DNA of 64,000 nt from Buchnera aphidicola (Myzocallis carpini). GTDB taxonomy: Bacteria; Pseudomonadota; Gammaproteobacteria; Enterobacterales; Enterobacteriaceae. The DNA is taken from contig NZ_OZ060376.1 of NCBI RefSeq assembly GCF_964059025.1, forward strand, positions 186,392 to 250,391, in the 5' to 3' direction. Shown here piece by piece: positions 1 through 10,140 of this stretch; position 1 is the stretch's first letter, and each line of letters starts with the position of its first letter. Made by a program: the position numbers and the translations under genes. Below the pieces are notes generated by a model. That model did no database searches and was not told the DNA's origin. It saw only the letters and a program-made list of their open reading frames with translations.

Positions 1-3000
1 ATAAAAACTATGAAATTATTGATCATTTTATATCTTTTTATAATCAATATTTTAAGAATTCGTATTATTTTGAAATTCATAGAACAAGTAGAATGTATGA
101 AGAAATATATATACAATATGTTATCAAGCTATCTAAAATTTATAAAATTCCTATCGTTGCCACTAATGATGTTTGTTTTATAAATAAAAAAGATTTTTAT
201 GTTCATAAAATTAAAGTATCCATTTATCAAGGTGTTTCAATTAATTCTGAAAAGTTTTATTATCAATATAGTCAAGAGCAGTATTTTAAAACTGAAAAAG
301 AGATGTTAGATTTATTTTTTGATATTCCATCAGCTTTAAAAAATACTATAGAAATTGCAAAACGTTGTAATATTAGTATATCTACAGGAAATTACTTTAT
401 TCCAAAATTTTGTACAAATTCTATAGATATAAAAGATTTTTTAATTACTAAAAGTGTTCAAGGAATGCAAATTCGTTTGAAAGAATTATATCAAAATCCT
501 CAAGAGAGAAAAAAAATTTATAAAAAATATCAAGAAAGGTTATCTTTAGAATTAAATATTATTAATAAAATGAATTTTCCGAGTTATTTTTTAATTGTAA
601 TGGAATTTATTCAATGGGCTAAAAAAAATGATATTCCTGTTGGTCCGGGAAGAGGTTCTGGAGCTGGTTCTTTGGTAGCTTATTCTTTAGGAATTACAGA
701 ATTAGATCCTTTATCTTTTGATTTATTGTTTGAACGATTCTTAAATCCAGATAGAACATCTATGCCGGATTTTGACATTGATTTTTGCATGGAAAAAAGA
801 GATTTAGTTATTGAGCATGTTGCGAGTGTTTATGGAAAAGATAAAGTATCTCAAATTATTACTTTTGGAACTATGTCTGCTAGATCTGTGATTAGAGATG
901 TTGGAAGATCCTTAGGATATCCATATGGTTTTGTGAACAAAATTTCTCAATTAATACCATTAGATATTGGTATTACATTAGAAAAATCTTTATCGAAAGA
1001 ATTTGATTTGATTAAATTATATAAAAAAGATGTAGAGGTAAAAAAAATTATTGATATATCTAAAAAATTAGAAGGTGTGATTAGAAATACAGGGAAACAT
1101 GCTGGAGGTATTGTCATTGCTCCAAATAAATTAACTAATTTTACACCTTTACAACGCGATGATAATGATATTTTTGTTACGCAATTCGATAAAAATGATA
1201 TTGACTATGTTGGATTATTAAAATTTGATTTTTTAGGATTACGAACATTAACAATTATTCATTCATCTTTAAACATGATTAATAAGTATTTGCATCGCAA
1301 TAATCAAAAAAGGATTTTTTTAAATCAAATACCATTCAATGATACCAAAAGTTTTACTTTGTTAAAGACTGCGAAAACTATTGCAGTATTTCAATTAGAA
1401 TCTGAAGGGATGAGAGATTTAATTTTACGTTTGCAACCGGATTGTTTTGAAGATATTATTGCTTTAATCGCTCTTTTTAGACCGGGCCCTTTGCAATCAG
1501 GTATGGTAGATAATTTTATTAATCGTAAACATGGTAAAGAAATTATCTCTTATCCTGATCCAAAATGGCAGCATATATCTTTAAAACCTATTTTAGAATC
1601 TACATATGGTATTATTTTATATCAAGAACAAGTAATGAAAATTGCACAAGTATTATCTGGTTATACATTATCTAAAGCAGATATTTTGCAACGTGCAATG
1701 TCTAAAAAAAATTTCAAAGAAATGTCTAAACAACGTACATTTTTTCAAAATTCTGCTAAAAAAAAAGGTATTTCTACAGTATTATCAAGTAAAATTTTTG
1801 ATTTATTGGAAAAGTTTTCGGGTTATGGGTTTAATAAATCACATTCTGTTGCTTATGCATTAATATCATATCAAACATTGTGGATGAAAGCAAATTATCC
1901 AGAAGAATTTCTTGCTGCTGTTATGAATTCTGATATTGATAATACTGATAAAATTAAAGTTTTAATTAAAGAATGTTTAGATATGAAAATTATTATTGTT
2001 CCTCCTAATATTAATATTAGTCATTATTCTTTTAGGGTGAATATTAATAGAGAAATTATTTACGGTTTAGGAGCTATCAAAGGTTTAGGAAAATCTGTTA
2101 TAAGTACTATTATAAAAATTAAAAAAAAAATAAAAAAATTTAGTAGTTTATTTGAATTTTGTATGCATATTCCTCCTAAATATATTAATAAACGTGTTTT
2201 AGAAAAACTGATTTATTCAGGATCTTTTGATTCTTTCAATATCCCAAGGTCATTTTTAATATCTTTAATTCCTAAAGCAATTAAATTATCTATTCAATAT
2301 TTACAATCAAAAAATATTTCTCAATTAATTTTGTTACAGCCAATAGAATATGAAAAAACTTTTTTATATAATCAATTAAAAGATTATTCTTACTCTACAT
2401 TTTTAAGTATGGAAATTTTAAATCATGAAAAAGATGTTTTAGGGTTTTATTTGACTCGGAATCCTCTTGAAGAATATTTAAATGAATTGAAAAATTATAC
2501 GAATGGAATCAGAATTAAAAATATTGATATATATCAAAAGTCTAAATTAATAAATATTTTTGGAATTGTATCCTCCATACATTATAAAATGACTAAAAAC
2601 AATCAAAAAATATTATTTTTACAATTAATAGATGGAATATATCATATTGAAGTAACGATTTTTCATAAATTAATTATTTTAAATAAAAATATTTTGATCA
2701 AGGATAATATATTAATTGTTTCTGGACATGCAATTTTAAATAAATTTAATAAAAAATTAAAATTTATTGCACATGGTATTACAGATATTCATACTTCGCG
2801 TAATAAATACATAAAAAAAATCATTTTATTCATTAAAGATAAATTGAATTATAAAAAAATTTTTAATGATATTAAAAATATTATTTATCCATTTTTAGGT
2901 GGTAAAATTGAATTATATGTTTGTTATAAAAAAAAAAATATAAATTATAAATTTCAGTTACATAATCGATGGAATATTTATTTGGATCAAAAGGTGATAA

Positions 3001-3050
3001 ATAGATTAAAGAATTTATTAGGTCCAGAGTATGTATTATTAAAATGTTAA
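1..3050 (+). CDS. dnaE: DNA polymerase III alpha subunit, 3' part (partial)
   Basis: Replicative polymerase subunit that makes DNA at the fork together with the beta clamp and the DnaQ proofreader. The frame is already open at the window edge (first full codon at base 3) and runs about 1015 codons to the stop. By comparison with the 1160-residue E. coli protein, only about the first 140 residues (most of the PHP domain) lie outside. The palm motif PDFDIDFC at about 765-790 holds the catalytic aspartates. GPGRGSGAGS, RNTGKHAGG, FRPGPLQSGM and GYGFNKSHS are all intact. The C-terminal OB and tau-binding part is present but diverged and lysine/isoleucine-rich. The first internal ATG (base 93) is not the real start, because homologous sequence precedes it. 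The gene converges on proS, with three bases between the stops. Confidence 0.97.
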   Translation, partial: KNYEIIDHFISFYNQYFKNSYYFEIHRTSRMYEEIYIQYVIKLSKIYKIPIVATNDVCFINKKDFYVHKIKVSIYQGVSINSEKFYYQYSQEQYFKTEKEMLDLFFDIPSALKNTIEIAKRCNISISTGNYFIPKFCTNSIDIKDFLITKSVQGMQIRLKELYQNPQERKKIYKKYQERLSLELNIINKMNFPSYFLIVMEFIQWAKKNDIPVGPGRGSGAGSLVAYSLGITELDPLSFDLLFERFLNPDRTSMPDFDIDFCMEKRDLVIEHVASVYGKDKVSQIITFGTMSARSVIRDVGRSLGYPYGFVNKISQLIPLDIGITLEKSLSKEFDLIKLYKKDVEVKKIIDISKKLEGVIRNTGKHAGGIVIAPNKLTNFTPLQRDDNDIFVTQFDKNDIDYVGLLKFDFLGLRTLTIIHSSLNMINKYLHRNNQKRIFLNQIPFNDTKSFTLLKTAKTIAVFQLESEGMRDLILRLQPDCFEDIIALIALFRPGPLQSGMVDNFINRKHGKEIISYPDPKWQHISLKPILESTYGIILYQEQVMKIAQVLSGYTLSKADILQRAMSKKNFKEMSKQRTFFQNSAKKKGISTVLSSKIFDLLEKFSGYGFNKSHSVAYALISYQTLWMKANYPEEFLAAVMNSDIDNTDKIKVLIKECLDMKIIIVPPNINISHYSFRVNINREIIYGLGAIKGLGKSVISTIIKIKKKIKKFSSLFEFCMHIPPKYINKRVLEKLIYSGSFDSFNIPRSFLISLIPKAIKLSIQYLQSKNISQLILLQPIEYEKTFLYNQLKDYSYSTFLSMEILNHEKDVLGFYLTRNPLEEYLNELKNYTNGIRIKNIDIYQKSKLINIFGIVSSIHYKMTKNNQKILFLQLIDGIYHIEVTIFHKLIILNKNILIKDNILIVSGHAILNKFNKKLKFIAHGITDIHTSRNKYIKKIILFIKDKLNYKKIFNDIKNIIYPFLGGKIELYVCYKKKNINYKFQLHNRWNIYLDQKVINRLKNLLGPEYVLLKC

Positions 3051-3053
3051 ATA

Positions 3054-4760
3054 TTATTCACTTTTTATATTTTTTAATTTTTGTATTATAATATTAATAA
3101 TATTGTTCATATTGATAATTTTTTTTTTGTATAAATATTTTCTTTCTTGATATTCGACAGTGTTATTATTAATTGTATTTTGATTAATAATAATAATATT
3201 TGGAATTCCTAATAAATTTGCATCATTAAATAGAATTCCTATTCTTTCTTCTCTATCTTCTAGTAGTACTTCAAGATTATATTGTCTACATTGTTTATAC
3301 AAAGATTCTGATATTTTTTTTATTTTTTTGCATTGATGGAAATTGATGGGTATAATTAATACTTCAAAAGGAGCAATATTACTTGGCCATATGATACCCT
3401 TGTGATCGTGATTTTGTTCAATAATTGCTGATACTAATCTTGTGATACCAATTCCGTAGCATCCCATATGTATAAATTTTTGTTCTCCATGAATATTATT
3501 TATTTTTGTATTACTATCCCTAGAATATTTTTGTCCGATTTGAAAAATATGACCTATTTCAATACAATGTGCTATTTTTTTTGTATTATAAGAATTTTTA
3601 GTATCAATAATACTGTATATTTGAGAGTATTGAAAATTTTGACTAAGTATTATATTAGTAAAAAAGATATTATTAATAATAACCATTGGGATAATTTCTT
3701 TTAAATATACTACATTGGGATCTGTAATCAATGGTATTATTAGGTTAATACTATTATTGTTATTAATTATTTTTTTTATTTCTGTACTATTTGCAAAAAA
3801 AATTTTTTTTTTGTTTAAATGAAATATATTAATTTTATTGATTTTTTTAATATTTAACGTATTTTCTCCTTTAATTATAAGTCCTATAAACTGATATTTC
3901 TTTCTAAGTAATATTTTTATAATAAAAATTTTTATAATTTTTTTTTTCATTGTATAAAATATTTTTTGTAATTCTTTTTCATTTTTATTATAAAGAATAT
4001 TTTCTGATATATAATGTTGTACATTTCTTACATATTTAATATTTTCAGCATATATACAAAAATTATTTTTACATTTTATTTTATTATTATGAATAATAAT
4101 TTGATCTTCTCCATTTTTGGATAGTGATTGAAATTCATGTGAATATTTTCCACCCATAATACCAGATTCTGCTTTTACTGGATAAAATATTAAATTCATT
4201 TTTTTAAAAATATTTATATATGTTTGATACATTTGAAAATATGTATTGTTGAGAGAATTAATATTTTCATGAAAGGAATATGCATCTTTCATAATAAATT
4301 CACGTGCTCGTATAGTTCCTGATCTTGGTCTTCTTTCATCACGAAATTTTTTTTGTATTTGGTATAATATTATTGGTAATTTTTTGTATGATTTGATTTC
4401 ATTTTTTATAAAATCTGTTGCCATTTCTTCATAAGTAGGACTTAATATAAAACGATTATTGTTTCTATCGTATAATTGAATGAGCTCTTTTCCGTATTTT
4501 TTTAAACGGTTACTTTTTTTCCATAAAATGTCTGTTTGCATAATTGGGAAAGATACTTCTATTGCTCCCAACTTATTCATTTCATACCGTATAATATTAT
4601 TAATTTTTTTTAATACTCTTAATCCACTCGGTAACCATGTATATAATCCGACAGCCGATTTTCTAATGATTCCTGCTCTTAACATTAATTGGTAACTAAT
4701 AGAATCAGTATTATGTGGTATTTCTTTAATTGTATATAATAAATATTTACTTGTACGCAT
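3054..4760 (-). CDS. proS: Prolyl-tRNA synthetase with eroded editing domain
   Basis: Class II synthetase that charges tRNA-Pro in the cytoplasm; 568 residues against 572 in E. coli. Motif 2 (FRDERRPRSGTIRAREF, about 139-155) and motif 3 (MGCYGIGITR, about 432-441) are intact, and the anticodon-binding C-terminus is recognisable (EVLLEDREERIG). Between motifs 2 and 3 the inserted editing domain (about 225-398) keeps its length but is very diverged. The stretch matching the GSLGP-type loop of the E. coli domain reads NNNNSINL (about 333-340). The stretch matching the GKHYFG segment, which carries an editing histidine, reads NNIFFT. Aminoacylation looks functional, whereas removal of mischarged Ala-tRNA-Pro is doubtful. 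It is transcribed toward dnaE, and the 132 bases upstream separate it from flhB on the other strand. Confidence 0.96.
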   Translation of the reverse strand: MRTSKYLLYTIKEIPHNTDSISYQLMLRAGIIRKSAVGLYTWLPSGLRVLKKINNIIRYEMNKLGAIEVSFPIMQTDILWKKSNRLKKYGKELIQLYDRNNNRFILSPTYEEMATDFIKNEIKSYKKLPIILYQIQKKFRDERRPRSGTIRAREFIMKDAYSFHENINSLNNTYFQMYQTYINIFKKMNLIFYPVKAESGIMGGKYSHEFQSLSKNGEDQIIIHNNKIKCKNNFCIYAENIKYVRNVQHYISENILYNKNEKELQKIFYTMKKKIIKIFIIKILLRKKYQFIGLIIKGENTLNIKKINKINIFHLNKKKIFFANSTEIKKIINNNNSINLIIPLITDPNVVYLKEIIPMVIINNIFFTNIILSQNFQYSQIYSIIDTKNSYNTKKIAHCIEIGHIFQIGQKYSRDSNTKINNIHGEQKFIHMGCYGIGITRLVSAIIEQNHDHKGIIWPSNIAPFEVLIIPINFHQCKKIKKISESLYKQCRQYNLEVLLEDREERIGILFNDANLLGIPNIIIINQNTINNNTVEYQERKYLYKKKIINMNNIINIIIQKLKNIKSE

Positions 4761-4892
4761 ATAATATTTTTCGTTGTTAATGGATATGAATAGTATTTTT
4801 ATATGATCAATAACAATTGTTATTATGAATTCTTTTATAATATATACTATATTTTTATTATTTAGAATATATCGGACATATTAAGTATTATT

Positions 4893-6013
4893 GTGAATAA
4901 ATATTCTTTTCAAGAAAGAACAGAAGAACCAACGTATTATAAAATTCAGAAAGCAAAAAATATTGGTTGTAATAATTATTTTCAGGAATTTATTTTTTTT
5001 ATTATTTTAAATATCATTGTGATATCATTATATTTTTTGAAATATAGGATTATATCTTTTTTAATTAAAATTATGTATTGTAGTTTTATGTTTGATAGAT
5101 CTATTTTTCGAAATAATCTATTTTTTTTACATTATATATGTCGGGATTTAAAAATAATTTTTTTTTTTTTGTATTTTTTATACTATTGATGATAGTAATA
5201 TTTACTATTCAGTGGTTATTTTATGGGATAATATTAAATTTTTCGTTAGTTAAATTGAATATATTCAATATCAATTTCAAAATTTTGAAAAATATCTTTT
5301 CTTTTCAATTTTATTTTCAAATATTTAGTTTCTTTTTAAAAATATTTGTAATATTTTTAATAATTACAATATATTTTAAATTATTTTTTTTAAAAATTAT
5401 CCATTTAACTACGTGCTCCATGATATCATGCTTAAAATTAGGTATACATTTGATTTATTTTTTTTTAATTTTTATATTAATTGGATTAATTCCAATAGTT
5501 TTTTTTGAAGTATTTTATAAAACCTTTTATTATTATAAAAATTTACAAATGAGTTATCAAGAATTACAAGATGAATATAAAGAAACTGAAGGGTATCATT
5601 GTATTAAAAAATTTATTAGAAAAAAAAATAAAATCTCTAACCATATGTTTTTATTTTCTAATACTTCTACATCCAGTATAGTCATTACAAATACAATATC
5701 TTATTCTATTGCAATACAATATGATGTTCAAAACATTTATTTTCCTAAAATATTGGAAAAAGGGTTTGGAACATTATCGTATAAAATACAAGAATTAGCA
5801 CGTAAATATAATATTTTAGTATTGCACGATGCAGAGTTAGCAAATATATTATATAAATATGGTACAAGAGGTCAGTGTGTTCCAAATATGTTATTGAATG
5901 TCATGTCTGAGGTATTAATATGGATGCGTAGGTTAGAGAAATGGAAAAAATATGGTGGAAAATTTCCTGAAAGAATTAAAAAATCATTTATATCACCTAA
6001 ATTAAAATTTTAA
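4893..6013 (+). CDS. flhB: Flagellar export protein FlhB, frameshifted at a T13 tract
   Basis: Membrane component of the flagellar type III export gate. Two overlapping frames together make one FlhB. Frame one (GTG start at 4893, stop at 5189) carries the N-terminus (ERTEEPTYYKIQKAK) and the first membrane segment. Frame two (open from before 5138 to 6013) carries further hydrophobic segments and the cytosolic domain (DEYKETEG, IAIQYD, SEVLIWM). The switch falls at or near thirteen T at 5158-5170. One added T (or loss of two) would restore a continuous protein of about 373 residues (E. coli 382). The self-cleavage motif NPTH is replaced by Asn-Thr-Ile-Ser at 5690-5701. The stop is one base before flhA, as expected for an flhBA pair. 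It may be a pseudogene, a slippage-rescued gene or a homopolymer sequencing error. Confidence 0.88.
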
Positions 6014-6014
6014 T

Positions 6015-8105
6015 ATGAGTATTGTTATGTTGAATGTTGTTCATATATATCGATTTTTACTATTTTTCAAACAAATAAAGTGGAAAGGATTAGTGGGACC
6101 TATTATAATTTTAATGATTCTTGCTATGATGATTCTTCCTTTGCCTGCTTTTATTTTAGATATTTTTTTTACTTTTAATATTTCCATTTCTATTATGGTA
6201 CTTTTAGTATCCATGTTTACACGTAATATATTAGAGTTTTCAGCATTTCCAACAGTTTTGTTATTTTCTACTTTATTACGATTATCTTTAAATATTGCTT
6301 CCACAAGAATTATTTTACTAAAAGGACATATGGGTCCTTTTTCTGCAGGTAGGGTAGTAGAAGCTTTTGGACATTTTTTAGTTGGAGGAGATTTTGCAAT
6401 TGGAATTATAGTATTTTTTATACTAGTTATTATTAATTTTATGGTAATTACAAAAGGTGCTGGTCGTATTGCGGAAGTTGGTGCTAGATTTGCTTTAGAT
6501 GGTATGCCTGGAAAACAAATGGCGATTGATTCTGATTTAAATGTTGGTATTATTGGCGAAAAACAAGCAAAAATTCGTAGAATGGAAATTACACAAGAAG
6601 CAGATTTTTATGGTGCTATGGATGGAGCTAGTAAATTTGTTAGAGGAGATGCGATTTCTGGTATTGTAATTATGATAATTAATATTTTGGGTGGTTTAGT
6701 GGTTGGAGTTATTCAACACCATATGACATTATCAGAAGCGGGAAAAATTTATACTCTGTTAACTATTGGAGATGGTTTAGTCGCACAAATTCCAGCTTTA
6801 GTGATCTCAACAGCTGCAGGAGTTATTGTAACTCGTGTTAGTAGTAATCAAGATGTTGGCGAACAAATGATTAATCAAATATTTTATAATCCCAAAGTAA
6901 TTTTTTTTAGTAGCCTAGTATTGGGTATACTAGGTATAGTACCTGGTATGCCCAATGTTATTTTTTTTCCATTTACATTAATATTAATGATGATTGCATA
7001 TTTTTTACATCTTTCTCAAGAAAAAAATAAACTTTTTAAAAAAAATCAACATTTTTGTAAAAAAAAAATAATATATAATGTATCCTGGGATAATGTGGTA
7101 TTAGAAGATCCTATGAGAGTAGAATTAGGATATTCTTTATTCTCTATGACAAAAATTCAAAATGATAGTAATCTACTTTTTCAAATTTCTGAAATTCGAA
7201 AAGAAATTGCTAAAAAAATTGGATTTTTACCTCCTATGATACACGTTAAATACAATAATTATTTATCTGCATTAGAATATCGTATTTTTATTAAAGGAGT
7301 AGAACATGGAAGAGGAACAATTGTTGTTAATAATTTAATAGCTATTAATAAAAAAAATATTCTTGACACTTTATCAGGAATTAAAGTGGTTGATCCAATA
7401 TTTGGATATCCTGCATTTTGGATTGATATAAAATATAAAAATCAAGCTCAACACAAAAAATATCATGTTATACATGCTGATTTAGTAATTAAAGAACATT
7501 TAATAAATATTATTTCTTTAAATTTAAAAGATTTGTTTAGTCGTCAAGAAGCTCAGCAATTATTAAATTATATATCTTTGAAAATTCCTAAATTACCTGA
7601 AGAATTAATTCCTAATATTATTAGTTTAACATGTTTACATAAAGTTTTGCAAAATTTATTATTTGAAAATATCCCAATTCGTGATATATGTACCATATTA
7701 GAAACCCTTATAGAATATGGTATACAGTATCAAAATCCTAATGAATTAACTAGTTTTGTGCGATTATCTTTACATAAATTAATTACACAAACTTTTTTTT
7801 CTTCTAAAAAAGTAGTTTATGTAATTGGTTTAGAAAAAAAATTAGAGTATTTACTATTACAAATTATTCAATCTGGAAAAGATACCCTGAATACACAATT
7901 ACATAAGTTATTTATAGATAATACTAATATAGCTATTCAAAATCAAATATCTATTAATGCTCCGTTAATTATAATAGTAAAACATGAAGTACGATTTTTA
8001 GTATCATCACTTTTACGAAAATATTTTTTACAATTAATTGTTTTATCTGATTTAGAAATTACAAATAATGTTAATATTATTTTTAAAAATATTATTAAAA
8101 TGTAA
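6015..8105 (+). CDS. flhA: Flagellar export gate protein FlhA
   Basis: Large export-gate subunit of the flagellar type III system in the inner membrane; 696 residues against 692 in E. coli. The N-terminal half has several hydrophobic membrane segments. Conserved blocks include LPLPAFILD, RLSLNIASTRIIL, VITKGAGRIAEVGARF, DGMPGKQMAID, GASKFVRGDAISG and ISTAAGVIVTR. The C-terminal cytosolic domain is present but diverged. It starts one base after the flhB stop, so the two are surely co-transcribed. Buchnera lineages are known to keep hook-basal-body export parts while lacking filament and motor. This gene fits that set, perhaps as a protein exporter. FlhA is intact in frame, unlike its partner FlhB. 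Confidence 0.96.
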   Translation: MSIVMLNVVHIYRFLLFFKQIKWKGLVGPIIILMILAMMILPLPAFILDIFFTFNISISIMVLLVSMFTRNILEFSAFPTVLLFSTLLRLSLNIASTRIILLKGHMGPFSAGRVVEAFGHFLVGGDFAIGIIVFFILVIINFMVITKGAGRIAEVGARFALDGMPGKQMAIDSDLNVGIIGEKQAKIRRMEITQEADFYGAMDGASKFVRGDAISGIVIMIINILGGLVVGVIQHHMTLSEAGKIYTLLTIGDGLVAQIPALVISTAAGVIVTRVSSNQDVGEQMINQIFYNPKVIFFSSLVLGILGIVPGMPNVIFFPFTLILMMIAYFLHLSQEKNKLFKKNQHFCKKKIIYNVSWDNVVLEDPMRVELGYSLFSMTKIQNDSNLLFQISEIRKEIAKKIGFLPPMIHVKYNNYLSALEYRIFIKGVEHGRGTIVVNNLIAINKKNILDTLSGIKVVDPIFGYPAFWIDIKYKNQAQHKKYHVIHADLVIKEHLINIISLNLKDLFSRQEAQQLLNYISLKIPKLPEELIPNIISLTCLHKVLQNLLFENIPIRDICTILETLIEYGIQYQNPNELTSFVRLSLHKLITQTFFSSKKVVYVIGLEKKLEYLLLQIIQSGKDTLNTQLHKLFIDNTNIAIQNQISINAPLIIIVKHEVRFLVSSLLRKYFLQLIVLSDLEITNNVNIIFKNIIKM

Positions 8106-8127
8106 TTTTTTATATTATAAAAATTTT

Positions 8128-9861
8128 TTACATGTGTTTTACAGTCTGTATTCCTAACAATTGTAGTCCTTTTTTAATTATTCTAGACGTTAAAAAAGAT
8201 AATTTCAATCTACTATTTTTGATTTTAATTTTTTTTGCATATAATATAGGATATTTTTCATAGAATACAGAGAATAAAGAACATACTTGAAATAAGTACA
8301 AACATAAAATATGTGGTGTTCCTTGTTTTTCTATTTTTTTTATAACTTCTTCAAATTCTAATAATTTAATACATAAATTAATTTCAATTTTTTTATTTAA
8401 TATTATTGGAGATTTTATATGGCATATTTTTATTTTTGATTTTTTAAATATAGAATATATTCTAGTATATGTATATTGTATATATAATGCTGTATTGCTA
8501 TTAAAAGAAAGTATTTTTTCCCAATTAAATATATAATTTTTTTTTCTATTTTTAGATAAATCAAAATATTTTATTGCACTAATTCCGATAATTCTTGACA
8601 AATAGATTATTTTTTTTTTTCTAAAATTTTTATTTTTTTCTTTTATAATGATTTCTGCTTTTTTAATTGCTTCCTTTATTAAAGAATGTAATTTAATTAA
8701 TTTTCCATCCCTAGTTTTAAATGGTTTATTATTTTTTGATAATATCATTCCAAATGTGTGGTGTTCTAAATCAAATTCCTGAGGTATATATTGCGCTTTT
8801 TTAGCAATGATACTGACTTGTGTTAAATGTTGTTTTTGTCTAATATCTGTATAATAAATAATTCTATTTGCCTTCAATACATTAATACGATATTTTAAAC
8901 ATGCTAAATCAATTGTGGAATATAAAAATCGGTGATCTTGTTTTTGTAAAATAACTCCCATTGGTTTTCCATCTTTATTTTGGATTTCATCTAAATATAC
9001 AAGGGTATCTCCTTTATACTGTGAGGTAATTTTTTTCTTTTTTAAATCTAAAAGAATTTTTGGAAGCATATTGACATAAAAACTTTCTCCAATAATATTA
9101 TTATTATTTAATTTGATATTTAATAATTTGTAAATTACATTATTTTCTTGAATAGTAATATTAACAATTTTTTTCCATATTTTAGTATACGTGGTATGGT
9201 AATTTTGTAAATCTATAAAGTATTTATCTGATTGTTTTTTAAAACTATCATCAGTATCATATAATTTTTTAGATTCCTGATAAAATTTCTCTATTTCTTG
9301 TAAAGTAATATTTACTTTAGAAAATTTAATTTTTTTTTTTTTTATTAAAGCAATCAACATTCCAAATTGAATACCCCAATCTCCAATATGATTTACTCTA
9401 GTGATATTATTTCCACAAAATTCTATGATTCTTGCCATGGAGTCACCTATCACAGTTGATCTTAAGTGTCCAACATGCATTTCTTTAGCCATATTTGGAG
9501 ATGAATAATCTATAATAACATTTTGGGGGTTTTTTTTAGATATTCCTAATCTTTTACAATGTATGATTGTTTCTGTTATTTTGGATATCCAGAATGTATT
9601 TAAAAATATGTTAATAAATCCAGGTTCAGAGTATTTAATCTTTTTATATCTTTTATTATTTTGTAGACCAAAAATAATTTTTTTTGATATTTCTAATGTT
9701 TTTATTTGTAATATTTTAGAAATTGTGATAATTCCATTTATTTGGTAATGTCCAATTTTTGATTTAGTAGTTAAATTAATATGATTAATATAATTAATTG
9801 AAATATTATTTTTTAATATTATTTTTTTTAAGTCTTTTAGTAAAACTTTTTTAATATCCAT
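8128..9861 (-). CDS. argS: Arginyl-tRNA synthetase
   Basis: Class I synthetase that charges tRNA-Arg; 577 residues, the same length as E. coli ArgRS. The HIGH-like signature is HVGH at residues 129-132 within SPNMAKEMHVGHLRSTV. The block in place of KMSK (SKNNKPFKTRDGK) resembles the non-canonical E. coli form. The all-alpha anticodon-binding C-terminus ends LGIQTVKHM, close to the E. coli ending. It converges on flhA with 22 bases between the stops and diverges from the 16S rRNA gene. Location next to rrs is the classical Buchnera arrangement. Confidence 0.97.
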   Translation of the reverse strand: MDIKKVLLKDLKKIILKNNISINYINHINLTTKSKIGHYQINGIITISKILQIKTLEISKKIIFGLQNNKRYKKIKYSEPGFINIFLNTFWISKITETIIHCKRLGISKKNPQNVIIDYSSPNMAKEMHVGHLRSTVIGDSMARIIEFCGNNITRVNHIGDWGIQFGMLIALIKKKKIKFSKVNITLQEIEKFYQESKKLYDTDDSFKKQSDKYFIDLQNYHTTYTKIWKKIVNITIQENNVIYKLLNIKLNNNNIIGESFYVNMLPKILLDLKKKKITSQYKGDTLVYLDEIQNKDGKPMGVILQKQDHRFLYSTIDLACLKYRINVLKANRIIYYTDIRQKQHLTQVSIIAKKAQYIPQEFDLEHHTFGMILSKNNKPFKTRDGKLIKLHSLIKEAIKKAEIIIKEKNKNFRKKKIIYLSRIIGISAIKYFDLSKNRKKNYIFNWEKILSFNSNTALYIQYTYTRIYSIFKKSKIKICHIKSPIILNKKIEINLCIKLLEFEEVIKKIEKQGTPHILCLYLFQVCSLFSVFYEKYPILYAKKIKIKNSRLKLSFLTSRIIKKGLQLLGIQTVKHM

Positions 9862-10074
9862 ATTATATTGCTTAGTATGCTATATTTTATAAGAAGTAGA
9901 ATATACTTAATAAGTATATATAATTGTGTTAATATATTATTTATAATAATATGCGTATATTAGAAAATTTACTCTAAAACATTATTTTTGTATGAAATAC
10001 GTAGTATGAATTTTTCCTTTATTTTAAAAAATTGTATCTAATAAAAAATATTTTGATTTATATTCAATAATTAG

Positions 10075-10102
10075 TTGACTTTTTTCTGTAATCATGTAGT
10101 AT
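10075..10102 (+). promoter_or_regulatory. Candidate sigma-70 promoter for 16S rRNA
   Basis: A -35 box TTGACT at 10075-10080 is followed after 16 bases by TAGTAT at 10097-10102. This is the best promoter-like pair in the region and lies about 160 bases before the mature 16S end. Upstream of it the DNA is A/T-rich, as an UP element would be. The neighbouring alternating TA run (10100-10110) makes the exact -10 uncertain. Confidence 0.55.
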
Positions 10103-10124
10103 ATATATATAGATAAGTTTTATA

Positions 10125-10136
10125 TGCTCTTTAAAA
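10125..10136 (+). promoter_or_regulatory. boxA antitermination element in the rrs leader
   Basis: TGCTCTTTAAAA closely matches the E. coli rrn boxA core TGCTCTTTAACA and sits just ahead of the processing stem, as in enteric rrn leaders. In E. coli boxA RNA binds NusB/S10 and nucleates an antitermination complex that also includes SuhB. Its survival in such an A/T-biased leader implies selection. Confidence 0.75.
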
Positions 10137-10140
10137 ATTA

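Noticed and set aside
4893-5189. A separate 98-residue small membrane protein before flhB
   Set aside because: Its start matches the FlhB N-terminus and it ends only because of the frame change at the T13 tract.
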